A stretch of DNA of 64,000 nucleotides from Rhodoferax sp. GW822-FHT02A01 (lineage in GTDB: Bacteria > Pseudomonadota > Gammaproteobacteria > Burkholderiales > Burkholderiaceae_C). Of this stretch, positions 53,115 through 61,669 are shown in pieces; within the stretch, counting starts at the first letter, position 1; the number at the start of each line of letters is the position of its first letter. The DNA lies in assembly GCF_038784515.1 (NCBI RefSeq), contig NZ_CP152376.1:434001-498000 (forward strand), given 5' to 3'. The position numbers and the translations under genes are program-made. Below the pieces are notes generated by a model, which was not told the origin of the DNA, did not search any database, and saw only the letters and a list, made by a program, of their open reading frames with translations.

Positions 53115-53759
53115 ATGGCCGAGCACGACACCCACCCCGCAAGCTCGCCACTTGCCTCAGCGGCGGAAGTCCACCAGCAACTGGGTGCACTCACCCGCCA
53201 ACTGCATGACTCCCTCAACGGCTTGGGTCTGACCGCCAAGGTGCAAACCTGGGCGGGAGAGCTGCCTGACGCCAAGAGCCGCCTGTCGTACATTGCCCGC
53301 CTCACCGGCGAAGCGGCCGAAAAAGTTCTGAACCACGTCGATCAGGCCAAGGAACAGCACGACTTCATTGCGTCCGAGACGCACCGCATCGGCCAACTCA
53401 TCGTCAAGGATCCGGTGGCCGCCGTGGCCAAGGGCCATGTGATGAACTTCATCGAAGACGTGGACAAGGCCAGTCGCAAGGTGGACCAGCACCTGACTGA
53501 AATCATGATGGCGCAGGATTTCCACGACCTCACCGGCCAGGTCATTGCCAAGGTTGTGAATCTGGCCGCCACCATTGAAGAGCAACTGGTGCAGCTGCTG
53601 ATCCAGACGGCTCCGCCTGACGCCGTGGTCAAGGCTCCCGCCGTTCACGAACCTTATGTGCCAGCGCTGGACGGTCCGGTGGTGGATGGCAAGGGCAACC
53701 CGGATGTGGTAACCGACCAGTCGCAAGTGGACGACCTGCTGGCCAGCCTGGGCTTCTAA
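53115..53759 (+). CDS. cheZ: Chemotaxis protein phosphatase CheZ
   Basis: Dephosphorylates CheY-P; restricted mainly to beta- and gammaproteobacteria. The 214-residue product has the long helical hairpin with the catalytic signature IMMAQDFHDLTGQVI (Asp and Gln that act on CheY-P) and the C-terminal CheY-binding tail VDDLLASLGF after a flexible linker. It starts 2 bp after the cheY stop. The length matches the Escherichia coli protein (214). Confidence 0.95.
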   Translation: MAEHDTHPASSPLASAAEVHQQLGALTRQLHDSLNGLGLTAKVQTWAGELPDAKSRLSYIARLTGEAAEKVLNHVDQAKEQHDFIASETHRIGQLIVKDPVAAVAKGHVMNFIEDVDKASRKVDQHLTEIMMAQDFHDLTGQVIAKVVNLAATIEEQLVQLLIQTAPPDAVVKAPAVHEPYVPALDGPVVDGKGNPDVVTDQSQVDDLLASLGF

Positions 53760-53770
53760 CCTCCCCAAAC

Positions 53771-53792
53771 AAAGCAGGTTTTACCCTGCTTT
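53771..53792 (+). terminator. Terminator-like hairpin after cheZ
   Basis: AAAGCAGG / CCTGCTTT, an 8-bp stem with a 6-base loop, starts 12 bases after the cheZ stop and is followed by a short TTC. Probably a weak terminator between the motAB-cheYZ and flhBA operons. Confidence 0.6.
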
Positions 53793-53805
53793 TCAGGCTT
53801 TAGTT

Positions 53806-53822
53806 TCGCGACCCCCTCGCGA
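53806..53822. promoter_or_regulatory. TCGCGA-N5-TCGCGA double palindrome upstream of flhB
   Basis: Two self-complementary TCGCGA boxes separated by CCCCC lie 29 bp before the flhB start, with GACAAT immediately downstream as a possible -10 box. The arrangement looks like an operator or a promoter-linked site for flhBA-flhFG-fliA. No regulator can be assigned. Confidence 0.35.
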
Positions 53823-53851
53823 CAATGGTGTGAACCACTCAAGTTCTCACC

Positions 53852-55006
53852 ATGGATTCCGGAAGCCAAGACCGCAACTTACCCGCATCGGAACGCAAGC
53901 TTAAGAAAGCGCGGGAAGACGGCCAGGTCAGCCGTTCCGAAGATCTGTCCCACCTTGCAGTATTGGGAGCGGGTTCTCTGGCCATTGTGTCGCTCTCACC
54001 CCGCCTGTTCGACCTGCTTCGCCAGGAGATGGGGCGTCAGCTCACCTTCGACGCACTCACCATCAAGACCCCTGCAATCGCGTTTTCCCGCCTGGATGAA
54101 GCCATGATGCTGTGCCTGGGCGTCTGTGCCCTGTTCGCCTGCATCGTGATGACGGCTTCGGTGCTGTCGGCCATTGCGTCCGGCGGCTGGGTTGCCAGCC
54201 TCACGCCGCTGATGCCGGACTTCAGCCGCCTCAACCCCCTGTCGGGCTTTGGCAACCTGGTGAGCAAGAAGAAGCTGATCACCACGGCCAAGATGGTGCT
54301 GATCACCAGCATCCTGTTCACCATCGCCACCATTTTTCTCAGGAACGGGCTGGTGCCCATGGCCTCCCTGGTGTTGCAGCCGTCCAGCTCGGCCGTCATG
54401 CACCTGGTGCAGTGGCTCATGGGCGGATTGGGTCTGATGCTGCTGGTGATCCTGCTGGCGGCCATGGTCGACGTTCCCCTGCAGAGCTTTCTGCACAAGG
54501 GCGAGATGAAGATGTCGCACCAGGAAGTCAAGCAGGAAGGCAAGGAAAGCGACGGCAACCCCCAGGTCAAACAGAAGATCCGGCAAAAGCAGCGCGAACT
54601 ATCGCAACGTGCCAGCGTCACCAAGGTTCCCAAGGCCGATTTCGTGGTGATGAACCCCACCCACTTTGCCGTGGCCATCAAGTACGACGACAAGACCATG
54701 GTGGCGCCCCAAGTCATCTCCAAGGGCACCGATCTGCTGGCGCTGAAGATCCGTGACATTGCCAAGAACCACGCCATTCCCGTGTTGCAGTCCCCCATGC
54801 TGGCACGTGCACTGTATGCCCACGCCGAGCTCGACCAGGACATTCCCTCCACGCTGTACACGGCGGTTGCCCAGGTCCTGGCCTACGTCTACCGCCTGCG
54901 CGCGGCCATGAAGGGCATGGGCCCCATGCCTGAAGAAGTGCCGCAACCTTTTGTCCCGCCGGAGCTCGATCCGCTGTCCAAAACCTTGAAAGCGGTTAAC
55001 GCATGA
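53852..55006 (+). CDS. flhB: Flagellar export gate protein FlhB
   Basis: Substrate-specificity switch of the flagellar export gate, in the inner membrane. The 384-residue product has four membrane helices in the first 210 residues. An extended linker with SHQEVKQEGKESDGNPQVKQ follows. The cytoplasmic domain has the autocleavage motif NPTH (VVMNPTHFAVAIKY). The C-terminal tail is Pro-rich. The gene overlaps flhA by 4 bp (ATGA). It works with FliK, encoded at 1455, to change from hook to filament export. Confidence 0.96.
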   Translation: MDSGSQDRNLPASERKLKKAREDGQVSRSEDLSHLAVLGAGSLAIVSLSPRLFDLLRQEMGRQLTFDALTIKTPAIAFSRLDEAMMLCLGVCALFACIVMTASVLSAIASGGWVASLTPLMPDFSRLNPLSGFGNLVSKKKLITTAKMVLITSILFTIATIFLRNGLVPMASLVLQPSSSAVMHLVQWLMGGLGLMLLVILLAAMVDVPLQSFLHKGEMKMSHQEVKQEGKESDGNPQVKQKIRQKQRELSQRASVTKVPKADFVVMNPTHFAVAIKYDDKTMVAPQVISKGTDLLALKIRDIAKNHAIPVLQSPMLARALYAHAELDQDIPSTLYTAVAQVLAYVYRLRAAMKGMGPMPEEVPQPFVPPELDPLSKTLKAVNA

Positions 55007-57081
55007 ACGCCCAACTGAAAAACCTGCAGCAGTGGTACGGCAATAACGCCGGCGTCATTCAGGGCGCGGCCGCCCCCCTGCTGGTAGTGGCCATCCTGGC
55101 CATGATGGTGCTGCCGCTGCCGCCCCTGCTGCTGGATGCGTTCTTCACCATCAACATCGCCGTAGCCCTGATGGTGATGATGGTTGCCGCCTACATGGTG
55201 CGTCCGTTGGACTTTGCGGCGTTCCCCAGTGTGCTGCTGCTCACCACGCTGATGCGCTTGTCGCTGAACGTGGCCTCCACCCGGGTGGTGCTGCTCGAAG
55301 GCCACACCGGTGCTGGCGCCGCAGGCGCGGTGATTGAAGCCTTCGGTCACTTTCTGATCGGTGGCAACTTCGCCGTCGGTCTGATCGTGTTTGCCATCCT
55401 GGTGGTGATCAACTTCGTGGTGGTGACCAAGGGTTCGGAACGTATTGCCGAAGTGTCGGCACGCTTCACCCTGGATGCCATGCCCGGCAAGCAGATGGCG
55501 GTGGATGCCGACCTGAACGCCGGTCTGATTGACGAGAAGGAAGCCAAACGCCGCCGCCTGGAGATTGGCGAGGAAGCGGACTTCTTCGGTTCCATGGACG
55601 GTGCCTCCAAGTTCGTGCGTGGCGATGCCGTGGCCGGCATCCTGATCCTGCTGATCAATATCTTTGGCGGTCTCACCGTGGGTGTGCTGCAGCATGATCT
55701 GAGCCCCTCGGAAGCTGCCAACACCTACATCCTGCTGGCTGTCGGTGATGCGCTGGTTGCGCAGATTCCCGGCCTGCTGATTTCGGTGGCCGCTGCCATG
55801 GTGGTGTCCCGCGTGGGCAAGGAAGACGACATCGGCAAGCAGATCATTGGCCAGATGTTCGTCTCGCCGCGGGTGCTGGCCATTACCGCCACCATCATGT
55901 TTGTGCTGGGCATCATCCCCGGCATGCCGCACTTCGTGTTTCTGACCATTGCGGCAGTGCTGTTCTACGGTGCATGGGTGCTGGCCAACCGGCCTGTGGT
56001 CACGGAAACCGAAGTCGTGGCGCCCACGCCTCCGTCCGACGGCGAGGCATCCTGGGATGACCTGCAGCCGGTGGACCAGCTGGGGCTCGAACTGGGTTAC
56101 CGCCTGATCGCCTTGGTGGACAAGACCCGCCAGGGCGACCTGCTCAACCGCATCAAGGGTGTGCGGCGCAAGTTTGCGCAGGAGGTTGGCTTCCTGCCGC
56201 CGCCGGTGCACGTGCGTGACAACCTGGAACTCAAACCCAGCGCCTACCGCATCACATTGCGCGGCGTCATCGTCGGTGAGGGCGAGGCATTCCCCAACAT
56301 GTTCCTGGCCATCAACCCGGGCGGCATTACCACGCCGCTGATCGGCACGGCCACCACCGACCCTGCGTTTGGACTGCCCGCGCACTGGATCGACGACAAG
56401 CAAAAGGAAGCGGCGCAAATGGCCGGTTTTACCGTGGTTGATTCCGAGACCGTGATGGCCACCCATTTGTCACACTTGATGCAGGTTCAAGCCTCCAAGC
56501 TGCTCAGCCGCACCGAGACCCAACAACTTGTGGAACACGTCGCCAAACTGGCCCCCAAACTGATCGAGGAAGTTGTCCCCAAAATGGTTTCCATCGCTGT
56601 CTTCCAGAAAGTCCTGCAGCTGTTGCTGGACGAAGCTGTGCACATCCGCGACATCCGCACCATCATCGAATCGATTGCCGAACACGCCACGAGCACCACT
56701 GATCCGGTCGAGCTGGCCAAGCGCGTTCGGGTGGCACTGTCGCCTGCCATCGTCCAGCAGATTTACGGCCCGACCCGCGAGCTCAACGTGATTGCCATCG
56801 ACCCCGGTCTGGAGCGCCTGCTGGTGCAGGCCCTGGGCAATTCCGCCGGACCGGCACTGGACCCGGGCGTGGCCGACATGCTGTCGCGCACCGCCGCAGA
56901 GACCGCCATGAAGCAGGAAGAGATCGGTGTACCCGCCTGCCTGCTGGTGCCCGACCAGATCCGCAGCTCCATTGCGCGCCTGCTGCGCCGCGTGGCGCCA
57001 CGCCTGCAGGTGCTTGCCCACAGCGAAATCCCTGAAACCCACACCATCCGCATTGGCCCCATCCTGAGAGGTGCAACATGA
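55003..57081 (+). CDS. flhA: Flagellar export gate protein FlhA
   Basis: Nonameric export gate, 692 residues. Eight membrane helices lie in the first ~330 residues. The FHIPEP-family signature is visible as LLTTLMRLSLNVASTRVVL. The cytoplasmic domain (about 350-692) includes LGLELGYRLIALVDKTRQGD, VHVRDNLELKPSAYRI and LLRRVAPRLQVLAHSEIPET. It receives FliS and FliT chaperone complexes. Overlaps with flhB and flhF are both ATGA, indicating translational coupling across the operon. Confidence 0.96.
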   Translation: MNAQLKNLQQWYGNNAGVIQGAAAPLLVVAILAMMVLPLPPLLLDAFFTINIAVALMVMMVAAYMVRPLDFAAFPSVLLLTTLMRLSLNVASTRVVLLEGHTGAGAAGAVIEAFGHFLIGGNFAVGLIVFAILVVINFVVVTKGSERIAEVSARFTLDAMPGKQMAVDADLNAGLIDEKEAKRRRLEIGEEADFFGSMDGASKFVRGDAVAGILILLINIFGGLTVGVLQHDLSPSEAANTYILLAVGDALVAQIPGLLISVAAAMVVSRVGKEDDIGKQIIGQMFVSPRVLAITATIMFVLGIIPGMPHFVFLTIAAVLFYGAWVLANRPVVTETEVVAPTPPSDGEASWDDLQPVDQLGLELGYRLIALVDKTRQGDLLNRIKGVRRKFAQEVGFLPPPVHVRDNLELKPSAYRITLRGVIVGEGEAFPNMFLAINPGGITTPLIGTATTDPAFGLPAHWIDDKQKEAAQMAGFTVVDSETVMATHLSHLMQVQASKLLSRTETQQLVEHVAKLAPKLIEEVVPKMVSIAVFQKVLQLLLDEAVHIRDIRTIIESIAEHATSTTDPVELAKRVRVALSPAIVQQIYGPTRELNVIAIDPGLERLLVQALGNSAGPALDPGVADMLSRTAAETAMKQEEIGVPACLLVPDQIRSSIARLLRRVAPRLQVLAHSEIPETHTIRIGPILRGAT

Positions 57082-58553
57082 ACATCCAACGCTTTACCGC
57101 TGCGACTTCCCGCGAAGCGCTGGCCAAGGCCCGCATGGCATTTGGCGAAGGCACTCTGATTCTTTCCAACCGCCCAGTTGAAAACGGCGTGGAGGTCGTG
57201 GCCACCGGCGAAGACAGCCTGAACAGCCTGGACCAAGGCACCTCCGGCTTTGGCAAGGGTGGCAATGGCGAACCACAACGTCGCTCGGCTGAATCCAGCT
57301 CCCGCGACACCGCATCCCTGGTGGAAGACGATGCCAACCAGTTGGCCATGAGCACCCTCTCCTTCCAGGACTATGTGCGCGAACGCATGGCGCGTCGCCG
57401 CCAGGAAGCCACCGAGGAAAGCAGCAAACTCATTCGCATTCCGCGCGACGAAGCACCCGCACCGCGTACACCGGAACCGCGCCCGACCATGGAGCCGATG
57501 CAGCAGTCTGCAGCACCACAGGCCTTTGCAGAGCCTCGGCCCGTGGTGATCAAGGCCAGCCCCCCGGTGCGCCCCGAAACGGACAGCCTTGCCGGACAGG
57601 CCATGTCGCCCAGCATCAGCCGCGAACTCAATGCCATGAAGGAGCTGATTGAAGACCGCTTCAACACGCTCAACTGGCTGGGCCAGGCGCGCCAGAACCC
57701 GATCCAGGCCAACCTGATGCTCAAGCTGATCCGCGCCGGCTACTCGCCCACGCTGTCGCGCACCATCCTTGAACGCCTGCCGGCAGCGGCCGACGCCATG
57801 CAGTCCATGCAATGGGTGATGGATGTGCTGGAGCGCAATCTGCATACCGATTCCAAGGGTGTGCCCTTGCACCAGGAAGGCGGTGTATTCGCCCTGGTGG
57901 GCGCCACCGGCGTCGGCAAGACCACCACCACGGCCAAGCTGGCCGGCCTGTGCGCACGCACCCATGGTCCCAACAGCGTGGGGCTGATCACGCTGGACTC
58001 CTACCGCGTCGGTGCACAGGAACAACTGCGCGCCTACGGCAAGATGCTGGGCATCGTGGCCCACCTGGCCCATGACCGCGCCGCGCTGCAGGACCTGCTG
58101 GGCTTGCTGGCCAACAAGAAAATGGTCCTGATCGACACCACCGGCCTGGCACCGCGCGATCCGCGCAAGCGCGAAATGATGGACCTGCTGGAGATCCCGG
58201 GCGTCAAGCGCCTGCTGGTGCTCAATGCGGGTGGCCACGGCGACACGCTCGAAGACACGGTTGCCAACTTCAAGACGACCGCCAACCAGCAGGTCATCCT
58301 CTCCAAGACAGACGAGGCGGTCAAACTGGGCCCGGCCCTGGACGCCGCCATCCGCCACCAATTGGTGCTGCGTGGCATCACGACCGGCCAGCGCGTTCCG
58401 GAAGACTGGGAAGCTGCCAACGCCAACAAGCTGGTGCGCGCTTCCATGCGTTCGGCCGGCAACTCGGTGTATGACCCCAAGATCTCGGATCTGGGCTTCA
58501 TCTTCAGCCACTCCACATCGAACCCTGCAGCCCGGAACATGTTCAATGCATGA
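57078..58553 (+). CDS. flhF: Flagellar biosynthesis GTPase FlhF
   Basis: SRP-type GTPase that selects the (usually polar) site of flagellar assembly. The 491-residue product has a basic/disordered N-terminal B-domain (1-190), an N-domain, and the G-domain with G1 GATGVGKTTTTAKL (from residue 275), DSYRVGAQEQLRAYGKMLG, G3 LIDTTGLAPRD (DTTG where most have DTAG) and G4 LSKTDEA. The C-terminus ends in Ser/Asn-rich residues. Presence of FlhF suggests polar placement. It overlaps flhG by 8 bp. Confidence 0.94.
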   Translation: MNIQRFTAATSREALAKARMAFGEGTLILSNRPVENGVEVVATGEDSLNSLDQGTSGFGKGGNGEPQRRSAESSSRDTASLVEDDANQLAMSTLSFQDYVRERMARRRQEATEESSKLIRIPRDEAPAPRTPEPRPTMEPMQQSAAPQAFAEPRPVVIKASPPVRPETDSLAGQAMSPSISRELNAMKELIEDRFNTLNWLGQARQNPIQANLMLKLIRAGYSPTLSRTILERLPAAADAMQSMQWVMDVLERNLHTDSKGVPLHQEGGVFALVGATGVGKTTTTAKLAGLCARTHGPNSVGLITLDSYRVGAQEQLRAYGKMLGIVAHLAHDRAALQDLLGLLANKKMVLIDTTGLAPRDPRKREMMDLLEIPGVKRLLVLNAGGHGDTLEDTVANFKTTANQQVILSKTDEAVKLGPALDAAIRHQLVLRGITTGQRVPEDWEAANANKLVRASMRSAGNSVYDPKISDLGFIFSHSTSNPAARNMFNA

Positions 58554-59334
58554 TGTCCCGCTCAATCAGGCGATTGGACTGATGGGCCTGGGCGCCACGC
58601 AATCTCCGCAGCTGCTGGCCATGGTCAGCCATGGAGACCTGCGCCATGAGCAACCCCTGCTCTGGCAACTGGGCAACGCACTCACCCAGCTTGGCTACGG
58701 AGTGACTGTGCTGGACGGCACAGTGGCCGAAACGGAACAAAACCCGGGTCTGCAGCAACTGCTGGACTTCCAGTTTGGCCATGGTGTCGTGGAAAGCGAT
58801 GCCCCTGAGTGGAATGTGCTCCCGGCTGCACTGGGGTTGCAAACCCTGTGCGCCCTGGGCATGCGGCCCACGCACAGCCTGCTGCGCCTGGCCCAGACTT
58901 TCCAGACCAACGGGGTCGTGGTGCTCTATGCGGGCGTGGATGTGCTGGTCAAGCTGCTCGGCCACACCGATGCGCGACCGCTGCTCAGCGTGTCCTCTGA
59001 AAAGGGATCGCTCATGACCACCTATCTGGCCCTCAAACGGCTTTTGCGCAACGGTCGGATCGAGCCCACAATATTGAATATGATGGACAAGGACACGGAT
59101 GGTCGCGGTGACCTGGGCGTTGCCAAGGCGCTGAGCGAATGTGCCAGGAACTTTCTGAACTACGAAGTCCAGGCGCTGCGCATTGACCCGACGCAAAAAG
59201 AATCGCTGCTGGACATGGATATGCGGCGACTGGCGACCCGTTTGTTGGAGAATGCGTTACCGCTCAGGAGCCAGGGCTCGGGTAATGCAGGATTTGATTC
59301 GTCAGGATATAGGGAATTGGGCAGGAGCCATTGA
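58546..59334 (+). CDS. flhG: FlhG/FleN-like MinD-family protein lacking a Walker A motif
   Basis: FlhG is normally a MinD-like ATPase that limits flagellar number with FlhF. The 262-residue protein keeps the fold pattern after the P-loop (LGNALTQLGYGVTVLDGTVA) and later features (LLSVSSEKGSLMTTYLALKR, LNMMDKDTDG, LSECARNFL). At the nucleotide loop it reads VSHGDLRHEQPLLWQLGNAL instead of the GKGGVGKT deviant Walker A, with no catalytic lysine pair. It is between flhF and fliA, the normal FlhG slot. It may be a non-ATPase scaffold or a divergent regulator. The stop shares one base with fliA's ATG. Confidence 0.75.
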   Translation: MHDVPLNQAIGLMGLGATQSPQLLAMVSHGDLRHEQPLLWQLGNALTQLGYGVTVLDGTVAETEQNPGLQQLLDFQFGHGVVESDAPEWNVLPAALGLQTLCALGMRPTHSLLRLAQTFQTNGVVVLYAGVDVLVKLLGHTDARPLLSVSSEKGSLMTTYLALKRLLRNGRIEPTILNMMDKDTDGRGDLGVAKALSECARNFLNYEVQALRIDPTQKESLLDMDMRRLATRLLENALPLRSQGSGNAGFDSSGYRELGRSH

Positions 59335-60050
59335 TGTACACGGCCAAAGGTCAACTGGACCGCAACGCGCTGATCAAGCAGTACCAGCCACTGGTACGTC
59401 GGCTGGCGCACCACATGATGGCCAAATTGCCCCCCAGCGTGGAGGTGGATGACCTGATCCAGGTGGGGATGATCGGCCTGGCGGATGCACTCACACGCTA
59501 CGAAGCCGCTCAGGGCGTGCAGTTCGAGACCTTTGCGACCCAGCGCATACGCGGCGCCATGCTCGACGAGCTACGCGAGAACGACTGGATGTCGCGTGGA
59601 TCCCGCAAGAGCCAGAAGGACATCGAAATCGCTATCCGCAAGGTCGAGCACAAGGTCGGACGCTCTCCCATGGAGTCGGAAATTGCCGCCGAACTGGGCA
59701 TGAGTCTGTCCGATTACCAGACTTTGCTGGGCAAAGTGCGCGGCACCCAGCTGGTCTACCTGGAAGACATGACCGGGCGCAATGAAGACGACGACACCTA
59801 TCTGGACCGCCATGTGGCAGATACCGAATCCGACCCGCTCAATATGCTGCGCGACCAGAAGCTGCGCGAGGCACTGGTGGCCGCCATCAAGCTGCTACCC
59901 CAGCGCGAGCAGTACATCATGAGCATGTACTACGAGCAGGACATGAACCTCAAGGAAATTGCCGCTGTACTGGAAGTGACCGAATCGCGCGTCTGCCAGT
60001 TGCACAGCCAGTCGATTGCCAGACTGCGCGCCAAGATGCGCTCGCACTGA
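59334..60050 (+). CDS. fliA: RNA polymerase sigma-28 factor FliA
   Basis: Drives class III flagellar promoters (the TAAAGTTC-N11-GCCGATAA sites in this window). The 238-residue product has region 2 (VEVDDLIQVGMIGLADALTR, FETFATQRIRGAMLDELREN), region 3 (VGRSPMESEIAAELGMS) and region 4 with the helix-turn-helix LKEIAAVLEVTESRVCQLHS. ATG 59334 overlaps the flhG stop by one base; a TTG codon just before it is not needed. Its anti-sigma factor FlgM is encoded at 60511. Confidence 0.96.
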   Translation: MYTAKGQLDRNALIKQYQPLVRRLAHHMMAKLPPSVEVDDLIQVGMIGLADALTRYEAAQGVQFETFATQRIRGAMLDELRENDWMSRGSRKSQKDIEIAIRKVEHKVGRSPMESEIAAELGMSLSDYQTLLGKVRGTQLVYLEDMTGRNEDDDTYLDRHVADTESDPLNMLRDQKLREALVAAIKLLPQREQYIMSMYYEQDMNLKEIAAVLEVTESRVCQLHSQSIARLRAKMRSH

Positions 60051-60075
60051 AGATCCGGCAGACGGCGCGGCCCGT

Positions 60076-60456
60076 TCAGGCCGCCAGCACCTTGAATGCG
60101 CCGGTCTGGCGCGCCACCGATCCATAGACGGAACTGCCGGCCGAGTAGGTCGACTTTTCCGCGACCGGCACCACCACGGCCAAGGCCTGGTCGGTGTAGG
60201 CGGCCCGGCGAGACAGGTTGTCCCGCAATATCTGCATTCCTGCAGCCAGTGACTGGACGCGTCTACGCAACACGGCCTTGGCCGCCGGACTGTACTGGGA
60301 AGAGGTTTGCAGCAACTTGGCCAGTTCCAGACCCAAGGACTGGAGCGACTGGCTGGCGGTCTGCAACTGGAGCGCATCTCCATTTGCCAGAAACGCAGCG
60401 ACCTGGTTGAACTGTTGTTCTACCAGGTCGAGTTGGGCTTTGACGGGGTCTTGCAT
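60076..60456 (-). CDS. flgN: Flagellar export chaperone FlgN
   Basis: FlgN binds the hook-filament junction proteins FlgK and FlgL. The 126-residue, mainly helical product (LVEQQFNQVAAFLANGDALQ, LQSLGLELAKLLQTSS, LRRRVQSLAAGMQILRDNLS) has FlgN length and helix pattern and lies directly after flgM, its usual place. Conservation is low, so the call leans on context. A 9-bp inverted repeat pairs across the flgM-flgN gap up to the first base of its start codon. It converges on fliA (25-bp gap). Confidence 0.82.
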   Translation of the reverse strand: MQDPVKAQLDLVEQQFNQVAAFLANGDALQLQTASQSLQSLGLELAKLLQTSSQYSPAAKAVLRRRVQSLAAGMQILRDNLSRRAAYTDQALAVVVPVAEKSTYSAGSSVYGSVARQTGAFKVLAA

Positions 60457-60496
60457 TTCAGGTCCTTTGCACAGAGAGGGTTGCGCAGACCTGAAA
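60456..60496 (-). promoter_or_regulatory. Hairpin overlapping the flgN translation start
   Basis: TTTCAGGTC (60456-60464) and GACCTGAAA (60488-60496) form a perfect 9-bp stem with a 23-base loop in the flgM-flgN mRNA. The 3' arm ends on the A of the flgN AUG and touches the end of its AAAGGA site, so folding could reduce initiation at flgN. Confidence 0.5.
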
Positions 60497-60510
60497 ACCC
60501 GGGACGCGCT

Positions 60511-60825
60511 TTATTTCAGCGTGGTATTGAGCAGGTCCTGCGAATTGGAAAGCAGCTTGTCGGCGATGGCTTCCGGGTTGACTACAAAGGTGCCGTCCTT
60601 GATGGACGCCTTTACGGCCTGCACTTTGGCATTGTCGATTTCCGAATGTTGATTGACCGAGTCCTTGCTCAGGGAGCGTGCGGCTCCACCGATCACCACG
60701 GCCACGCCGGCGTTGGAGGCTGACTTGGTTGCAGTTTGAGCCGCATTCTGGTCTGCCTTGGGCGCATTGGTCTGCTGGGGCTTTTGCCCGGAAACGTCGG
60801 ATAGGGGTTGGCCAGTAACTCTCAT
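60511..60825 (-). CDS. flgM: Anti-sigma-28 factor FlgM
   Basis: FlgM holds FliA inactive until the hook is complete, then is exported. The 104-residue product has a disordered Gln/Ala/Ser-rich N-terminus and the conserved C-terminal FliA-binding part: VNQHSEIDNAKVQAVKASIK, then DGTFVVNPEAIADKLLSNSQ. ATG 60825 (MRVTGQPLSDVS) has GGAG upstream; the TTG further upstream is not needed. A near-perfect sigma-28 promoter lies 43 bp upstream, giving the standard FlgM-FliA feedback loop. Confidence 0.94.
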   Translation of the reverse strand: MRVTGQPLSDVSGQKPQQTNAPKADQNAAQTATKSASNAGVAVVIGGAARSLSKDSVNQHSEIDNAKVQAVKASIKDGTFVVNPEAIADKLLSNSQDLLNTTLK

Positions 60826-60867
60826 GGTGTGCTCCAAAACTACGATGCGCGTAGCCTCGTACGAAGG

Positions 60868-60894
60868 TTATCGGCTCGAATCTAACGGACTTTA
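60868..60894 (-). promoter_or_regulatory. Sigma-28 (FliA) promoter of flgM
   Basis: Minus strand: TAAAGTCC-N11-GCCGATAA. The -10 half is perfect and the -35 half matches 6 of 8, with the exact 11-base spacer. It lies between the flgA stop (60920) and flgM, so flgM can be read from flgA (class II) as well as from its own class III start. Confidence 0.9.
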
Positions 60895-60919
60895 GGACTA
60901 ATTGCAGCCGGTTTTTCAT

Positions 60920-61669
60920 TTAGAGCTCAATTTTTACTGTGCGTGCATCCAGTACCGTGCCACTGGTGACCCGTCCGTTGTCCATGCGCACCCGGGCGGT
61001 TTGACCGACCACACCGGCCGAGAGCGCCTGCGCGTCACTGGAAATCTGGAAACCCGCCCCTTCGGCCACGACCCGGACCTGTGTGCCGGCCTGGAACACC
61101 TGGGTCGGCCGCACCATGCCCTGGCGCAGCACCTGTCCGGTCATCAATTGGCGGGTGGCGGTCTGCCCCAGCCAAAGGGCCGCATCGATCAGCACCGGGC
61201 TGCTGTCTTCGGCCCAGTCCACTTCAGTCTGTACCAGATCGCTTTGCGCCAGCGCGGCACCAGCCATCACCTGGCCCCGCACCACCCAGGCATTGCCAAA
61301 TACCTTGACGGTCAGCGGAACGCTCACATTCCAGCGCGAGACGCCATCCACGCAACGCACGCCAACCCGGGTATGCCCCCACAGACGCGAGCCGGGTGGC
61401 AGGTAAGCCTCCACATTACCGCAGGGCGCCAGACGCAAGCGGCTGTCCAGCGCGCCCACCGTCATATCCACGCGCAGCGGCGTTGCAGATTCCGGCAGCG
61501 AGGCATTGACGTTGCTGCGCGCCCATTTCAGTGCCATTGCGGCATAGTCGGGCTCCTGGCTTTGAGCGTGTGCGATCTTGCCCAGCAGCAATACAGCAGC
61601 CGCTACCAGCAGCCCGCGAAGCAGCAACCAGCGCATGTGCTGTGGCCGTATCTGTATCAGTGTGCGCAT
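60920..61669 (-). CDS. flgA: Flagellar P-ring assembly chaperone FlgA
   Basis: Periplasmic chaperone for P-ring protein FlgI. The 249-residue product has an N-terminal signal peptide (LLRGLLVAAAVLLLGKIAHA, cleavage after AHA), a SAF-like domain, and the conserved CGNVEAYLPPGSRLWGHTRV and VGVRCVDGVSRWNVSVPL. ATG 61669 (MRTLIQIRPQHMRW) has AGGAG seven bases upstream; the longer open frame lacks support. flgM follows by 94 bp, flgB diverges. Confidence 0.93.
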   Translation of the reverse strand: MRTLIQIRPQHMRWLLLRGLLVAAAVLLLGKIAHAQSQEPDYAAMALKWARSNVNASLPESATPLRVDMTVGALDSRLRLAPCGNVEAYLPPGSRLWGHTRVGVRCVDGVSRWNVSVPLTVKVFGNAWVVRGQVMAGAALAQSDLVQTEVDWAEDSSPVLIDAALWLGQTATRQLMTGQVLRQGMVRPTQVFQAGTQVRVVAEGAGFQISSDAQALSAGVVGQTARVRMDNGRVTSGTVLDARTVKIEL

